64,000 nt of DNA. Source: Nocardioides sp. T2.26MG-1. GTDB taxonomy: Bacteria > Actinomycetota > Actinomycetes > Propionibacteriales > Nocardioidaceae. This document shows, piece by piece, positions 53,976 through 62,507 of this stretch. Location: positions 414,387-478,386 of the forward strand of contig NZ_CATNLZ010000012.1 in the NCBI RefSeq assembly GCF_950101795.1. The letters run 5' to 3'. Below the pieces are notes generated by a model. The model saw nothing but the letters and a program-made list of their open reading frames with translations. It was not told the origin of the DNA and ran no database searches. The first letter of the stretch is position 1. Each line of letters starts with the position of its first letter. The position numbers and the translations under genes were made by a program.

Positions 53976-54560
53976 TCAGCCATCGCCGAGCGCCAGGATG
54001 GCACGCGAGCTCGACTCGATCACCGGGTCCATCCAGGACGGGACCCGCTCCCACACGTAGGGCCGGACCAGGCCGTAGGGGCTCTCGATCGCGGCCACGC
54101 GCACCAAGGTCAGGTACCGCTGCGCCCGGGACCCGTACCGGGCGAACGCCAGCCGGCGGTGCCGGGACCGCACGCCGTCGTTCACGGTCCGGACCTCCTC
54201 CTGGCAGGCCTCGGGCGCCGTCTCGACCAGTCGGGACTGCCGGAACAGGGTCATCGCGGCCGCCTCGGCCCGGTGCCGCCGCGTGAACGTGGCGACGCAG
54301 AGCGCCATGTCGACGATGGCCTGCTCCGGGTCCGGGTGCTCGCCGGCCTCGAGGTAGTCCTCGTGGAAGCGGTGCACGCTCCGGAGCCAGAGCCGGACGA
54401 GGAGCTCGTCCCTCGAGGGGAAGCGGTGGTAGATCGAGCCGCTCGGCGCCCCGAGCCGGTCGGCGACGTCGCCGATCGTCAGCGCCGAGCCCTTCAGCAG
54501 CACGATCTCCGCGGCGGCGTCGAGGATCCCGTCGTGGGTGAAGCGAGCGACCGGAGACAC
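53976..54560 (-). CDS. TetR-family transcriptional regulator
   Basis: A 194-residue regulator. HTH: ILDAAAEIVLLKGSALTIGDVADRLGAPSGSIYHRFPSRDELLVRLW (~12-58), then a helical ligand domain. GTG 54560 start. It is divergent from the COG4705-type membrane protein gene (96-bp gap) and may control it or the upstream membrane protein. Confidence 0.88.
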   Translation of the reverse strand: MSPVARFTHDGILDAAAEIVLLKGSALTIGDVADRLGAPSGSIYHRFPSRDELLVRLWLRSVHRFHEDYLEAGEHPDPEQAIVDMALCVATFTRRHRAEAAAMTLFRQSRLVETAPEACQEEVRTVNDGVRSRHRRLAFARYGSRAQRYLTLVRVAAIESPYGLVRPYVWERVPSWMDPVIESSSRAILALGDG

Positions 54561-54656
54561 CGGCCGATCGTAGTGCGGTGGCGGTACTGCCGCGGCCGGC
54601 CGGGCTGCGTCGTCCGGTCAGGTTGATGGCAGGAGCGGTCGCCGAGGCTTGCGCCC

Positions 54657-55451
54657 ATGCCCACGACCACCCGAGTCCAGACCCGCGGCCGCCTGATGCT
54701 GAACAAGGTTCCCGAGGTGACGGTGTACTTCTGGATCATCAAGATCCTGTGCACCACGGTCGGCGAGAGCTTCGCCGACTACATCAACGAGACCCTCGGC
54801 TTCGGCCTGACCAACACCACCCTGGCCTTCTCGGCCGCCCTCGTCGTCGCGATGGTGCTGCAGTTCCGGCTCAACCGCTACGTCCCGTCGGTCTACTGGC
54901 TGGCCGTCGTGCTGATCAGCGTCGTCGGAACCCTGCTGACCGACAACCTCACCGATGCCCGCGGCGTGCCGCTGTGGGAGAGCACGACGGCGTTCTCGGT
55001 GCTGCTCGCGGTCGTGTTCGGGGTCTGGTACGCCCGCGAGCGGACGCTGTCGATCCACTCGATCGTCACGGTCCCCCGCGAGGCGTTCTACTGGCTCACC
55101 GTCCTGGTCACGTTCGCGCTGGGTACGGCGACCGGCGACTGGACTCTCGAGCTGACCGGCTGGTCGCCGGGTGCCTCGATCATGCTGCCGCTGGGCCTCA
55201 TCGTCGCGGTGCTGGTGGCCTGGCGCCTGGGCGCCGGACCGGTGCTGTCGTTCTGGCTGGCCTACATCCTCACCCGGCCGCTCGGCGCCAACATCGGCGA
55301 CTACCTGGCCTCGCCGCGCTCCGACGGAGGCCTGGGCCTCGGCACGCTCGGCACGAGCGTGCTGTTCCTCGGCACGATCCTGGCCGTCGTCGTCTACCTG
55401 ACGGTGACCGACAAGGACCGCACCGAGCGCTCGCAACCTGCTGAGCTCTGA
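54657..55451 (+). CDS. COG4705-type multi-spanning membrane protein
   Basis: A 264-residue protein with about eight hydrophobic segments. The N-terminal MLNKVPEVTVYFWIIKILCTTVGESFADYIN and later YWLTVLVTFALGTATGDW are the conserved features of the COG4705 membrane-anchored protein family, whose function is unknown. ATG 54657 starts 14 codons before the conserved MLNKVPEV. It is followed after 28 bp by a small cytoplasmic protein gene, probably an operon. Confidence 0.82.
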   Translation: MPTTTRVQTRGRLMLNKVPEVTVYFWIIKILCTTVGESFADYINETLGFGLTNTTLAFSAALVVAMVLQFRLNRYVPSVYWLAVVLISVVGTLLTDNLTDARGVPLWESTTAFSVLLAVVFGVWYARERTLSIHSIVTVPREAFYWLTVLVTFALGTATGDWTLELTGWSPGASIMLPLGLIVAVLVAWRLGAGPVLSFWLAYILTRPLGANIGDYLASPRSDGGLGLGTLGTSVLFLGTILAVVVYLTVTDKDRTERSQPAEL

Positions 55452-55479
55452 ACCACCACCTCTCACGAAAGGCCCTGTC

Positions 55480-55920
55480 ATGCCGGAGACCCGCACCCAC
55501 CGCATCCTCGTCCTGACCGACCGGGCCGACCCGACCCCGGCCCTGCTGTCCGCCATCCGCAGACGCGCCGAGACCGGGGACGTGCAGTTCCGGCTCGTGG
55601 TCCTGAACCCGGCGCGCGCCGAGCTCCACCTGCTCCATCCCGAGCGCCACGACAAGGCCGCCGAGGCCGAGCAGGTCCTCCGGCGGGCGCTGCCGCTCCT
55701 CGAGGAGGCCGCCGGAGGACCCGTCATCGGGTCGGTGTCGGTGCGCCACGACCCGATGGACGCCGTGGAGGAGACGGTGTACAGCGAGCCGGTCGACGAG
55801 GTCATGCTGTCCCCGCTGCCGCAGCACCACCTCGCGACCTGGCTGCACCAGGACCTCGAGCACCGGCTGGCTCACCTCGACGCGCGGGTCACGGTCGTCC
55901 CGGCCGGGCCGACCGACTGA
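55480..55920 (+). CDS. Hypothetical USP-like small protein
   Basis: A 146-residue protein with alternating beta/alpha pattern: HRILVLTDRADPTPALLSAIRRRA at the start, a helix AAEAEQVLRRALPLLEEAAGG, then DEVMLSPLPQHHLATWLHQDLEHRLAHLDARVTVVPA. It resembles a universal-stress-protein-like fold, without an evident ATP-binding G-2x-G-9x-G motif. ATG 55480, with GAAAGG upstream. Confidence 0.65.
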   Translation: MPETRTHRILVLTDRADPTPALLSAIRRRAETGDVQFRLVVLNPARAELHLLHPERHDKAAEAEQVLRRALPLLEEAAGGPVIGSVSVRHDPMDAVEETVYSEPVDEVMLSPLPQHHLATWLHQDLEHRLAHLDARVTVVPAGPTD

Positions 55921-55950
55921 GCACGGGAGACCCTGGGAGAGAATGCTGGG

Positions 55951-56700
55951 GTGGGCGACCTCGGGCACTACCTGGGCTTCGGGCTCGGTCTGCTCACCCT
56001 GGTCGCCCTCACGATCGGGTCGGCCCGGTGGGCCGGCGTGGGCCTGGGCCTGTTCCCACTCTGGGCGCTCGCCCGCGCGGTCGTCCAGCTCAGCGTCGTC
56101 GCCCTGCTGCTGCGCGGCATCCTCGCCGTCCCCTGGACGGTCGCGCTCTTCCTGGTGCTGATGCTGACCACGGCCTCCTGGACCGCGGTACGGCGGCTGG
56201 ACGCGCTCTGGAACGGACGCCGGGCCGCCGTGCTCGGTGTCCTCGCCGGCTCGGCGCTCACGCTGACCCTGGTCTTCGCGCTGCGCCTCGTCGACCTGGA
56301 GGTGCGCTACCTCGTCGCGGTCGCCGGCATCGTGATCGGCAACGCGATGAGCGCCGCGACCCTGGCGGGGCGCAACTTCCTGCGCGGCGCGACCGCGCGC
56401 CGCGACGAGATCGAGGCGTGGCTCTCGCTCGGCGCGAGCCCGGCGCGGGCGCACGAGGAGATCGGCCGCGAGTCGGTGCGCGAGTCGCTCCTGCCGACGC
56501 TCGACCAGACCAAGTCGACCGGGCTGGTCACTCTCCCAGGTGCGTTCGTCGGCGCCCTGTTCGGTGGCGCCGGCCCGGCCGGCGCCGCCGAGTTCCAACT
56601 GGTGGTGCTGGCCGGCATCGCGCTCGCGATGACCCTGACGAGCATCGTGGTGACGCGGATCGCCGGGCGCTCGCCGTACCTCGTCGCCGTCCGGTCCTGA
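55951..56700 (+). CDS. fetB: FetB-like (UPF0014) ABC permease
   Basis: A 249-residue membrane protein with about seven helices. The family hallmark MSAATLAGRNFLRGATARRDEIEAWLSLGASPARAHEEIGRESVRESLLPTLDQTKSTGLVTLPGAFVGALFGGAGP is fully present. FetB works with the FetA ATPase in iron/metal export in Escherichia coli; no ATPase gene is adjacent here. GTG 55951 start. Confidence 0.82.
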   Translation: MGDLGHYLGFGLGLLTLVALTIGSARWAGVGLGLFPLWALARAVVQLSVVALLLRGILAVPWTVALFLVLMLTTASWTAVRRLDALWNGRRAAVLGVLAGSALTLTLVFALRLVDLEVRYLVAVAGIVIGNAMSAATLAGRNFLRGATARRDEIEAWLSLGASPARAHEEIGRESVRESLLPTLDQTKSTGLVTLPGAFVGALFGGAGPAGAAEFQLVVLAGIALAMTLTSIVVTRIAGRSPYLVAVRS

Positions 56701-56703
56701 CCG

Positions 56704-58014
56704 TCAACCGCGCGGGAGCCGGACCACGAACCGCGTGACGCCGCCGTCCGGCGCGACCGTCACGTCGCCACCGAGCGTCCGGGCGATCCGGCGCGCGATC
56801 GCCAGCCCGAGCCCGGCGCCCGAGCCCGGCGCCGAGGTCGCGCCCGGCTCGAAGATGCGCTCCGCGTCGCCGGGGTCGACCCCGGGTCCGTCGTCGTCGA
56901 CCCGGACGTCGACGGTGCCCGCGGCCGCGACCGCACCGACCCGGACCCGGGTGCGGGCGAACCGCAGCGCGTTCTCGACCACCGGGCTGATCGCCCGGAC
57001 GGCGAGGTGGTGCGGGACCCCGAGGCGGAGGTCGGCGACGTCGACGGCGAGCCGCTCGGGGTCGGCGCCGAGCTGGCTGCCGACGTCCCCGAGCACCTCG
57101 CGCAGCGAGGAGTGCGCGTCCGACATCACCTGGGCCTCGTTGCGGGCCAGGTCGAGCAGGGTGGTGATCGTCGCCGCCATCCGCCGACCGGCCGCGACGA
57201 TCTCCTCCAGGTCGCCGCGCGCCTCGGCCGGCAGGGTGTCCCGGAGCAGGATCAGGTCGGCCATGCCCTGGACGGTCGTCAGCGGCGTCCGGAGCTCGTG
57301 CGCGAGCTCGGAGGTCAGACGCTGCTCGGAGCGGATCGCCGAGGCGACCTTCTCGAGCAGCTGGTCGAGCGTGCCGGCGAGTGCACCGAGCTCGTTCTCC
57401 GGCTCGCCCAGGTCGAAGCGCCGGCTGAGGTCGTGCTCGCTCCACTCGGCGGCGGTCTCGGCCATGACCGCGACCGGCGCGAGCGCCCGCCGGGTCGCCC
57501 AGGCCGCGACCGCCGCCGCCGCGACCGTCGCCAGCAGGCCGGTCACGAGCGACACGATCAGGGCCAGCCGTTCGGCCTCCTCGTACGGCGCCAGCCGCTC
57601 CGACACGACCACGACCCCGGCCGCACCGCTGGTCGTGAACGGCTCGGCCAGGACGCGGGCCTGCCCGCCGTAGGTCCGCACCGTCCGGGCGTCCGTCGCA
57701 CCGAGATCCGCGAAGGGTCCACCCAGGCCGTCGGGCGGCGCACCCGCGACGAGAGAGCCCCGCCCGTCGTAGACGGCGACACCGGCGTCCAGCTGGGCGT
57801 CCGGCACGACCAGCCGCCCGGCCGGCGATCCGCTCGCCGAGCTGATGACGGCCTCGGCGCGGTCTTGGAGCACCCGGTCGACGTCGCCGTCGCTGATCCG
57901 CGCGAGCACGACCTGCACCACGACGGTCAGCAGCACCATCGCGACCGCGGTGATGCCGGCGGTCAGGACCACGATCTGCCCGCGGAAGGACCGCAGCGGG
58001 CGCGGCCGGCTCAC
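56704..58014 (-). CDS. Sensor histidine kinase of two-component system
   Basis: A 436-residue membrane kinase: TM1 IVVLTAGITAVAMVLLTVVVQVVLA (~14-38), extracytoplasmic sensor (~40-145), TM2 LIVSLVTGLLATVAAAAVAAWA, HAMP, phosphoacceptor His in SELAHELRTPLTTVQGMADL (~243), and ATPase motifs N (ENALRF), G1 (DDGPGVD) and G2 (GAGLGLAIARRIA). It overlaps the response-regulator gene by 4 bp on the same strand. The signal is not known. Confidence 0.9.
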   Translation of the reverse strand: MSRPRPLRSFRGQIVVLTAGITAVAMVLLTVVVQVVLARISDGDVDRVLQDRAEAVISSASGSPAGRLVVPDAQLDAGVAVYDGRGSLVAGAPPDGLGGPFADLGATDARTVRTYGGQARVLAEPFTTSGAAGVVVVSERLAPYEEAERLALIVSLVTGLLATVAAAAVAAWATRRALAPVAVMAETAAEWSEHDLSRRFDLGEPENELGALAGTLDQLLEKVASAIRSEQRLTSELAHELRTPLTTVQGMADLILLRDTLPAEARGDLEEIVAAGRRMAATITTLLDLARNEAQVMSDAHSSLREVLGDVGSQLGADPERLAVDVADLRLGVPHHLAVRAISPVVENALRFARTRVRVGAVAAAGTVDVRVDDDGPGVDPGDAERIFEPGATSAPGSGAGLGLAIARRIARTLGGDVTVAPDGGVTRFVVRLPRG

Positions 58015-58670
58015 CGGAGGCGGAACCCCACGCCGCGGACCGTCTCGATCGACACCGGCGACTCGATGGACTCGAGCTTGGTCCGGATCCGGCGCATGAA
58101 CGAGTCCACGGTGTTCTCCGCCACGACGGCTCCCTCCGGCCAGGCTGCCGCGATCACGCTACGCCGGCGGACCACCTCGTCGGGCCGCGACGTGATCGCC
58201 GCGAGCATCCGGAACTCCGTCGGCGTCAGCAGCACCTCGCCGGAGCCCGTCCGGGCCGCGTGCCGGGCCGGGTCGAGCTCGAGACCGGACGTCGTCGTCA
58301 GCGGCGGACGCCCGCGCCGGCCGAGGGCCTCGAGGCGCGCGATCAGCTCCTTGAGCTCGAACGGCTTCGCCACGTAGTCGTCGCCGCCGGCACCGAAGCC
58401 GGCGAGCCGTTCATGGGTCGCCCCGAGCGCCGTGAGGAACAGGACCGGCGCGTTCTGGCCGGCCGAGCGCAGCGCCTGGCAGACATCGCGGCCGTCGGCG
58501 TCCGGGAGGCCGATGTCGAGCACCATCACGTCGATGGCGCTGTCGGCGCCGAAGCGCCGCAGCGCCTCGCCCCCGTCGTGCGCCATGACGGTCTCGTGTC
58601 CGGCGAACCGCAGCGCCTCGCCCAGAAGCCGGCGGATCGACGGGTCGTCCTCGCACACTCCGATCAGCAT
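58011..58670 (-). CDS. OmpR/PhoB-family response regulator
   Basis: A 219-residue regulator: receiver domain with acidic pair EDD (~7-9), phospho-acceptor Asp in VMVLDIGLPD (~51), Thr in LFLTALG and Lys in VAKPFE; C-terminal winged helix (LTPTEFRMLAAITSRPDEVVRRRSVIAAAWPE ... VRGVGFRLR). First gene of the two-gene operon; divergent from gtrA-like gene, whose promoter region contains a likely binding site. Confidence 0.92.
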   Translation of the reverse strand: MLIGVCEDDPSIRRLLGEALRFAGHETVMAHDGGEALRRFGADSAIDVMVLDIGLPDADGRDVCQALRSAGQNAPVLFLTALGATHERLAGFGAGGDDYVAKPFELKELIARLEALGRRGRPPLTTTSGLELDPARHAARTGSGEVLLTPTEFRMLAAITSRPDEVVRRRSVIAAAWPEGAVVAENTVDSFMRRIRTKLESIESPVSIETVRGVGFRLR

Positions 58671-58751
58671 CGGGTCACCTCTCCTTCGCCGCGCGCACAG
58701 CGTGGCCCGGCGTACCTGCCATCATCCTGAACGGCGGGCCGCCCGGACAGT

Positions 58752-58770
58752 CAGGTCCCTGGCAGGTCCC
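58752..58770. promoter_or_regulatory. Candidate response-regulator direct repeat
   Basis: CAGGTCCC occurs twice (58752-58759, 58763-58770) with 11-bp spacing, the usual layout for OmpR-family binding, 19 bp upstream of the gtrA-like start and in the divergent gap with the response regulator. Confidence 0.4.
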
Positions 58771-58788
58771 GGGCGCGAGTCTCGCACC

Positions 58789-59370
58789 ATGACCACCGCC
58801 GGCAGCCGTCTCGCGGGCGCGGCTCGCCTGCTCCCCAGCCGCGAGGTGACGACCTTCCTGGCCGTCGGCGGCGCCGGGTACGTCGTCGACGTCCTCGCGT
58901 TCAACTGGCTGCGCGGGCACACCGCCCTCGCCGGCACCGACCCGACGGCCGCGAAGGTCCTGGCGGTGGCGGCCGCGATGGTCGTCACCTACCTCGGCAA
59001 CCGGATGCTGACCTGGCGCGACCGCGCGAGCGACGGCAGGCACGAGGTCGCCCTCTTCGTCCTGTTCAACCTCGTCGGGCTGGCGATCTCGGTCGCCGCC
59101 CTCATCGTCAGCCATGACCTGCTGGGCCTCACCAGCCGCCTGGCCGACAACATCTCGGCGAACGTCGTGGGCCTCGCCCTCGGCACGGCGTTCCGCTTCT
59201 GGACCTACCGGCGCTTCGTCTTCACCGGGGAGCCCGCGGCAGGCCTTCCCGCCGACCACGACGCGCCCGTGCGCTCGCTGCTCACCGTCGGGGAGAGCCT
59301 CACCGTCGACGTCATCTCCGGGAGCTACGGCGCCGGCCACGACGCCGCCGCCCACAGACCGGCCACCTGA
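58789..59370 (+). CDS. GtrA-family membrane protein
   Basis: A 193-residue protein with four hydrophobic helices and GtrA features: FLAVGGAGYVVDVLAFNWLR (~23-42), VVTYLGNRMLTWRD and the paired C-terminal NVVGLALGTAFRFWTYRRFVF. GtrA proteins are thought to move lipid-linked sugars across the membrane for cell-wall glycosylation. A ~40-residue hydrophilic tail follows. ATG 58789. Confidence 0.87.
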   Translation: MTTAGSRLAGAARLLPSREVTTFLAVGGAGYVVDVLAFNWLRGHTALAGTDPTAAKVLAVAAAMVVTYLGNRMLTWRDRASDGRHEVALFVLFNLVGLAISVAALIVSHDLLGLTSRLADNISANVVGLALGTAFRFWTYRRFVFTGEPAAGLPADHDAPVRSLLTVGESLTVDVISGSYGAGHDAAAHRPAT

Positions 59371-59390
59371 CCGGCCCACCGGCCCGCGCC

Positions 59391-59422
59391 GGCGGTGGAC
59401 CGGGTCGACCCGGTCCACCGCC
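59391..59422. terminator. 32-bp perfect palindrome, bidirectional terminator
   Basis: The 16-base half GGCGGTGGACCGGGTC is followed by its exact complement. It lies between the convergent gtrA-like and MFS genes, 20 bp and 7 bp from their ends. No U-run on either side. Confidence 0.75.
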
Positions 59423-59429
59423 CACGGCG

Positions 59430-61070
59430 TCAGTGGAGCTCGACGGGCGGCAGCTCGTCGAGGTCGGGGTGGAGCGGGTCGACCAGCGCCTCGGGCGCCG
59501 GATCGGCGGCCTTGACCCGGAACATGCCGACCGCGGTCACCAGGGCCGCGGCGAGGGCGGCGACCCCGCACACGGCGAGCGCCAGCGTGAACCCGCTGCC
59601 GAGCGCCTCCATCGCGACCCCGTGCGCGCCGGAACCGGGTACGCCGGGGGGCAGGCTGTTGATCGCGATCGGCCCGGCCTCTTGGCCGATGCCCATGGCC
59701 GGGCCCATCTCCTCCGGCGGCAGACCGGCACCCGGGAGCGCCTTCAGGAACTCGTCCCCGGCGCGGCTGAGCGCCACGGCCCCGACCAGCACCGGACCCA
59801 GCGCGAAGCCGAGGTCGCGCAGCATGTTCGTGGTCGCGCTGGCCATGCCGGCCAGGTGGAGCGGAACCGAGTTCATCGCGACCGCGGTGAACGAGGAGAC
59901 CGTCAGCGCGAAGCCGATGCCGACCAGCAGTGCCGGCCAGATGATCGGGGTCAGGCTGGGGTCGGCGACGTCGAGCCCGGTGAGCGCGAAGGCGCCGAGA
60001 CCCATCAGCGCGAACCCGGCGGTGATCAGCCAGGTGGGGCTGACCCGGGCCAGGAGCCGCGAGACGACGGGGATCAGCACGAACGCCGGGCCCTGGAGGA
60101 AGAAGAACACGATCGCGACCCGCATCGGCTCCTGGTGCTGGACCGGGCCGATCCACATGCTCAGCGAGAAGCAGATGCCCAGGAAGCTGAACATGCCCAC
60201 GACGGTGACGACCGAGGTCACGGAGAAGGCCCGGTTGCGGAACAGGTCGAGGTTGAGGATCGGGGACTCCGCGCGCCGCTCGATCATCAAGAACGCCGCC
60301 AGGAACACCACGCCGATGACGAAGCCCGCGACGACGTGCGTCTGGCTCCACCCGTCCTCCGGCCCCTGGACGGCGCCGTACAGCAGGGCGAACATGCCGA
60401 CCGCGAACGTGACCTGCCCCGGCAGGTCGAGGCGACGGCCCTCCGGGGCGGTCGACTCGGCGGAGAGCGCCAGGGTCGCGAGCACGCTGACCAGGGCCGC
60501 GAGGGCGAGCACCCAGTAGGACCCGCGCCACGAGCTGGCGTTCGCGAACACCCCGCCGACCAGCGGCGAGACGGCGGCACCGGCGGAGAGGAACCCGGCC
60601 CAGATCGCGATCGCCCGGGCCCGCTGCGCGGGGGTGTGCGTCACCGCGGCGACCAGGGCGAGCGAGCCCGGGAACAGGGCGCCCGCGCCGAGACCGTTCA
60701 CGGCCGCGCCGAGCCACATCACGTGCACGCTGGGCGCCGTCGCCGAGACCACGGCCCCGACGCCGATCAGCGCGGCACCGGACGCCACCAGCTTCTTGCG
60801 GCCGAACAGGTCGCCGAGGATGCCGAAGGTGAACTCGAAGATGACGACGGTGACCATGAAGGCCGCGGTGATCCAGGTCAGCTGCGAGCCCTGGGTGCTG
60901 AACGTCCGCTGGAACTCCCCGAGGAGCGAGGCCGGCAGCGCATTGGCGACCTGCGCGACGAAGACCGCACCGAAGGCTGCTGCCAGCGTGCCCGCGTAGC
61001 CCGGCGTCCGGGCACCCCCGGCGGCGGGGGCCTGGGACGTCGTCGGGGACGTCCGGTTGTCGATCGACAT
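59430..61070 (-). CDS. MFS drug:H+ antiporter, DHA2 (EmrB/QacA) type
   Basis: A 546-residue transporter with about 14 helices; LLGEFQRTFSTQGSQLTWITAAFMVTVVIFEFTFGILGDLFGRKKLVASG contains motif A (GxLxDxxGRKK). A large extracytoplasmic loop with SRAGDEFLKALPGAGLPPEEMGPAMGIGQ precedes the last helices. ATG 61070. Divergent from the P450 gene across a 223-bp gap with two perfect palindromes; the P450 product or substrate could be its cargo. Confidence 0.87.
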   Translation of the reverse strand: MSIDNRTSPTTSQAPAAGGARTPGYAGTLAAAFGAVFVAQVANALPASLLGEFQRTFSTQGSQLTWITAAFMVTVVIFEFTFGILGDLFGRKKLVASGAALIGVGAVVSATAPSVHVMWLGAAVNGLGAGALFPGSLALVAAVTHTPAQRARAIAIWAGFLSAGAAVSPLVGGVFANASSWRGSYWVLALAALVSVLATLALSAESTAPEGRRLDLPGQVTFAVGMFALLYGAVQGPEDGWSQTHVVAGFVIGVVFLAAFLMIERRAESPILNLDLFRNRAFSVTSVVTVVGMFSFLGICFSLSMWIGPVQHQEPMRVAIVFFFLQGPAFVLIPVVSRLLARVSPTWLITAGFALMGLGAFALTGLDVADPSLTPIIWPALLVGIGFALTVSSFTAVAMNSVPLHLAGMASATTNMLRDLGFALGPVLVGAVALSRAGDEFLKALPGAGLPPEEMGPAMGIGQEAGPIAINSLPPGVPGSGAHGVAMEALGSGFTLALAVCGVAALAAALVTAVGMFRVKAADPAPEALVDPLHPDLDELPPVELH

Positions 61071-61102
61071 GTATCTCTCCCTGGCTGGGATCGGTCACAG
61101 CG

Positions 61103-61164
61103 GGCCGGTCGTAGCGACCGGCCGACCGCGAGCTGGATCGGGCAGGGGTGACCGTCGTCACCCC
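61103..61164. promoter_or_regulatory. Two palindromic operators in the MFS-P450 divergent promoter
   Basis: GGCCGGTCG-TAG-CGACCGGCC (61103-61123, 9-bp perfect arms) and GGGGTGAC-CGTC-GTCACCCC (61145-61164, 8-bp perfect arms). A further AT-rich patch lies at about 61195-61225. No regulator gene is adjacent, so the binding protein is unknown. Confidence 0.5.
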
Positions 61165-61293
61165 CGAGGCTGTGAACGGTGTCACCTCGGACAACAGTCA
61201 GTCAAGTAAAAGGTCATATTGTCTCGGGTGCATGCCAGATCATGCGTTCTATGCGTTGGACGGATTCGATTGTGACGACCTTCACTGGTCGGC

Positions 61294-62481
61294 ATGCCTG
61301 CCTCCCCCACCCCGCCCGTCTCCGACGACCTCGACCTCTTCGCCGACGACGTCCTGGTCGACCCCTACCCGACGTACTCGCGGCTGCGCGACCTCGGCGC
61401 CGTCGTGCACCTGCCGACCAACGACGTCTACGCGTTGACGCGGTACGACGCCATCCGCTCGGCGCTCGGCGACTGGGAGACGTTCTCCTCCGCCGGCGCG
61501 ATCGGGTTCAACCCGATGGTCAACGAGGCGCTCACCGGCACCTCGCTCTCCTCCGACCCGCCGGTGCACACCCAGCTGCGCGCGGCGCTGACCGAGAACC
61601 TCACCCCGCGGGCGTTGCGCGGCCTCAAGGACCAGATCGACGCCAAGGCCGACGCGCTGGTGGCCGACCTCGTCGAACAGGGGTCGTTCGAGGCGATCGA
61701 CGCATTGGCCCGGGCGTTCCCGCTCGAGGTCGTCGCCGACCTGATCGGCTTCACCGGCGAGGTCCGGGGCAACATGCTGCGCTGGGGCCAGGCCGCGATG
61801 CAGGTGATCGGCCCGCTCAACCAGCGCACGGCCGAGAGCTTCCCGATCGCCGGCGAGCTCTACGGCTGGTGCTCCAACGTCACCGCCGACGACCTCGCGC
61901 CCGGCTCGGTGGGCCGCGGCATCTTCGACGCCGAGGCCCGCGGCGACATCCCGCCCGGCTCGGCCGGGCACATCATCCACCAGTACCTGGGCGCCGGCGT
62001 CGACTCGACCATCGCCGCGATCGGCAACGTCGTGGCGCTGTTCGCCGCCCACCCGGACCAGCTCGAGCTGGTCCGCAAGGACCCGGCGCTGGTGCCCGCC
62101 GCCTTCAACGAGGCCCTCCGGTACTGGGCGCCGCTCCACGCCTGGGGGCGCCGGACGACACGCGACGTCGAGATCGACGGAGCGGTCGTGCCCGCGGGCG
62201 CCCAGGTCGCGCTGCTGTTCGGCGCCGGCAACCACGACCCGCGCCATTACGACAACCCCGAGGCGTTCCTGGTCGAGCGCAACCCCGCCGACCACCTGTC
62301 CTTCGGCTACGGGCCGCACGGGTGTGCCGGCCAGGGCCTGGCCCGGCTCGAGGCGCACGCGATCATCGACGCCCTGTCCCGGCGGGTGCAGAGCCTGACC
62401 GTCGCCGACGCGCAGCGGGTCCCGCACAACACCGTGCGCAGCATCGACCGGCTGCCCGTCCTCGAGGTGGTGCCGGCATGA
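61294..62481 (+). CDS. Cytochrome P450 monooxygenase
   Basis: A 395-residue soluble bacterial P450. I-helix: YLGAGVDSTIAAIG (~229-242); K-helix ExxR in EALR (~272); heme-binding loop LSFGYGPHGCAGQGLARLE with the axial Cys (~344). N-terminal SSDPPVHTQLRAALTENLTPRALRGL is the conserved C-helix region. It hydroxylates a small hydrophobic substrate with electrons from a ferredoxin encoded elsewhere; none is seen nearby. ATG 61294. An IS110 element begins immediately after its stop, so any downstream operon partner may have been separated. Confidence 0.93.
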   Translation: MPASPTPPVSDDLDLFADDVLVDPYPTYSRLRDLGAVVHLPTNDVYALTRYDAIRSALGDWETFSSAGAIGFNPMVNEALTGTSLSSDPPVHTQLRAALTENLTPRALRGLKDQIDAKADALVADLVEQGSFEAIDALARAFPLEVVADLIGFTGEVRGNMLRWGQAAMQVIGPLNQRTAESFPIAGELYGWCSNVTADDLAPGSVGRGIFDAEARGDIPPGSAGHIIHQYLGAGVDSTIAAIGNVVALFAAHPDQLELVRKDPALVPAAFNEALRYWAPLHAWGRRTTRDVEIDGAVVPAGAQVALLFGAGNHDPRHYDNPEAFLVERNPADHLSFGYGPHGCAGQGLARLEAHAIIDALSRRVQSLTVADAQRVPHNTVRSIDRLPVLEVVPA

Positions 62482-62507
62482 GTTGCCCTGTGTCAACGTC
62501 GGCCGTG

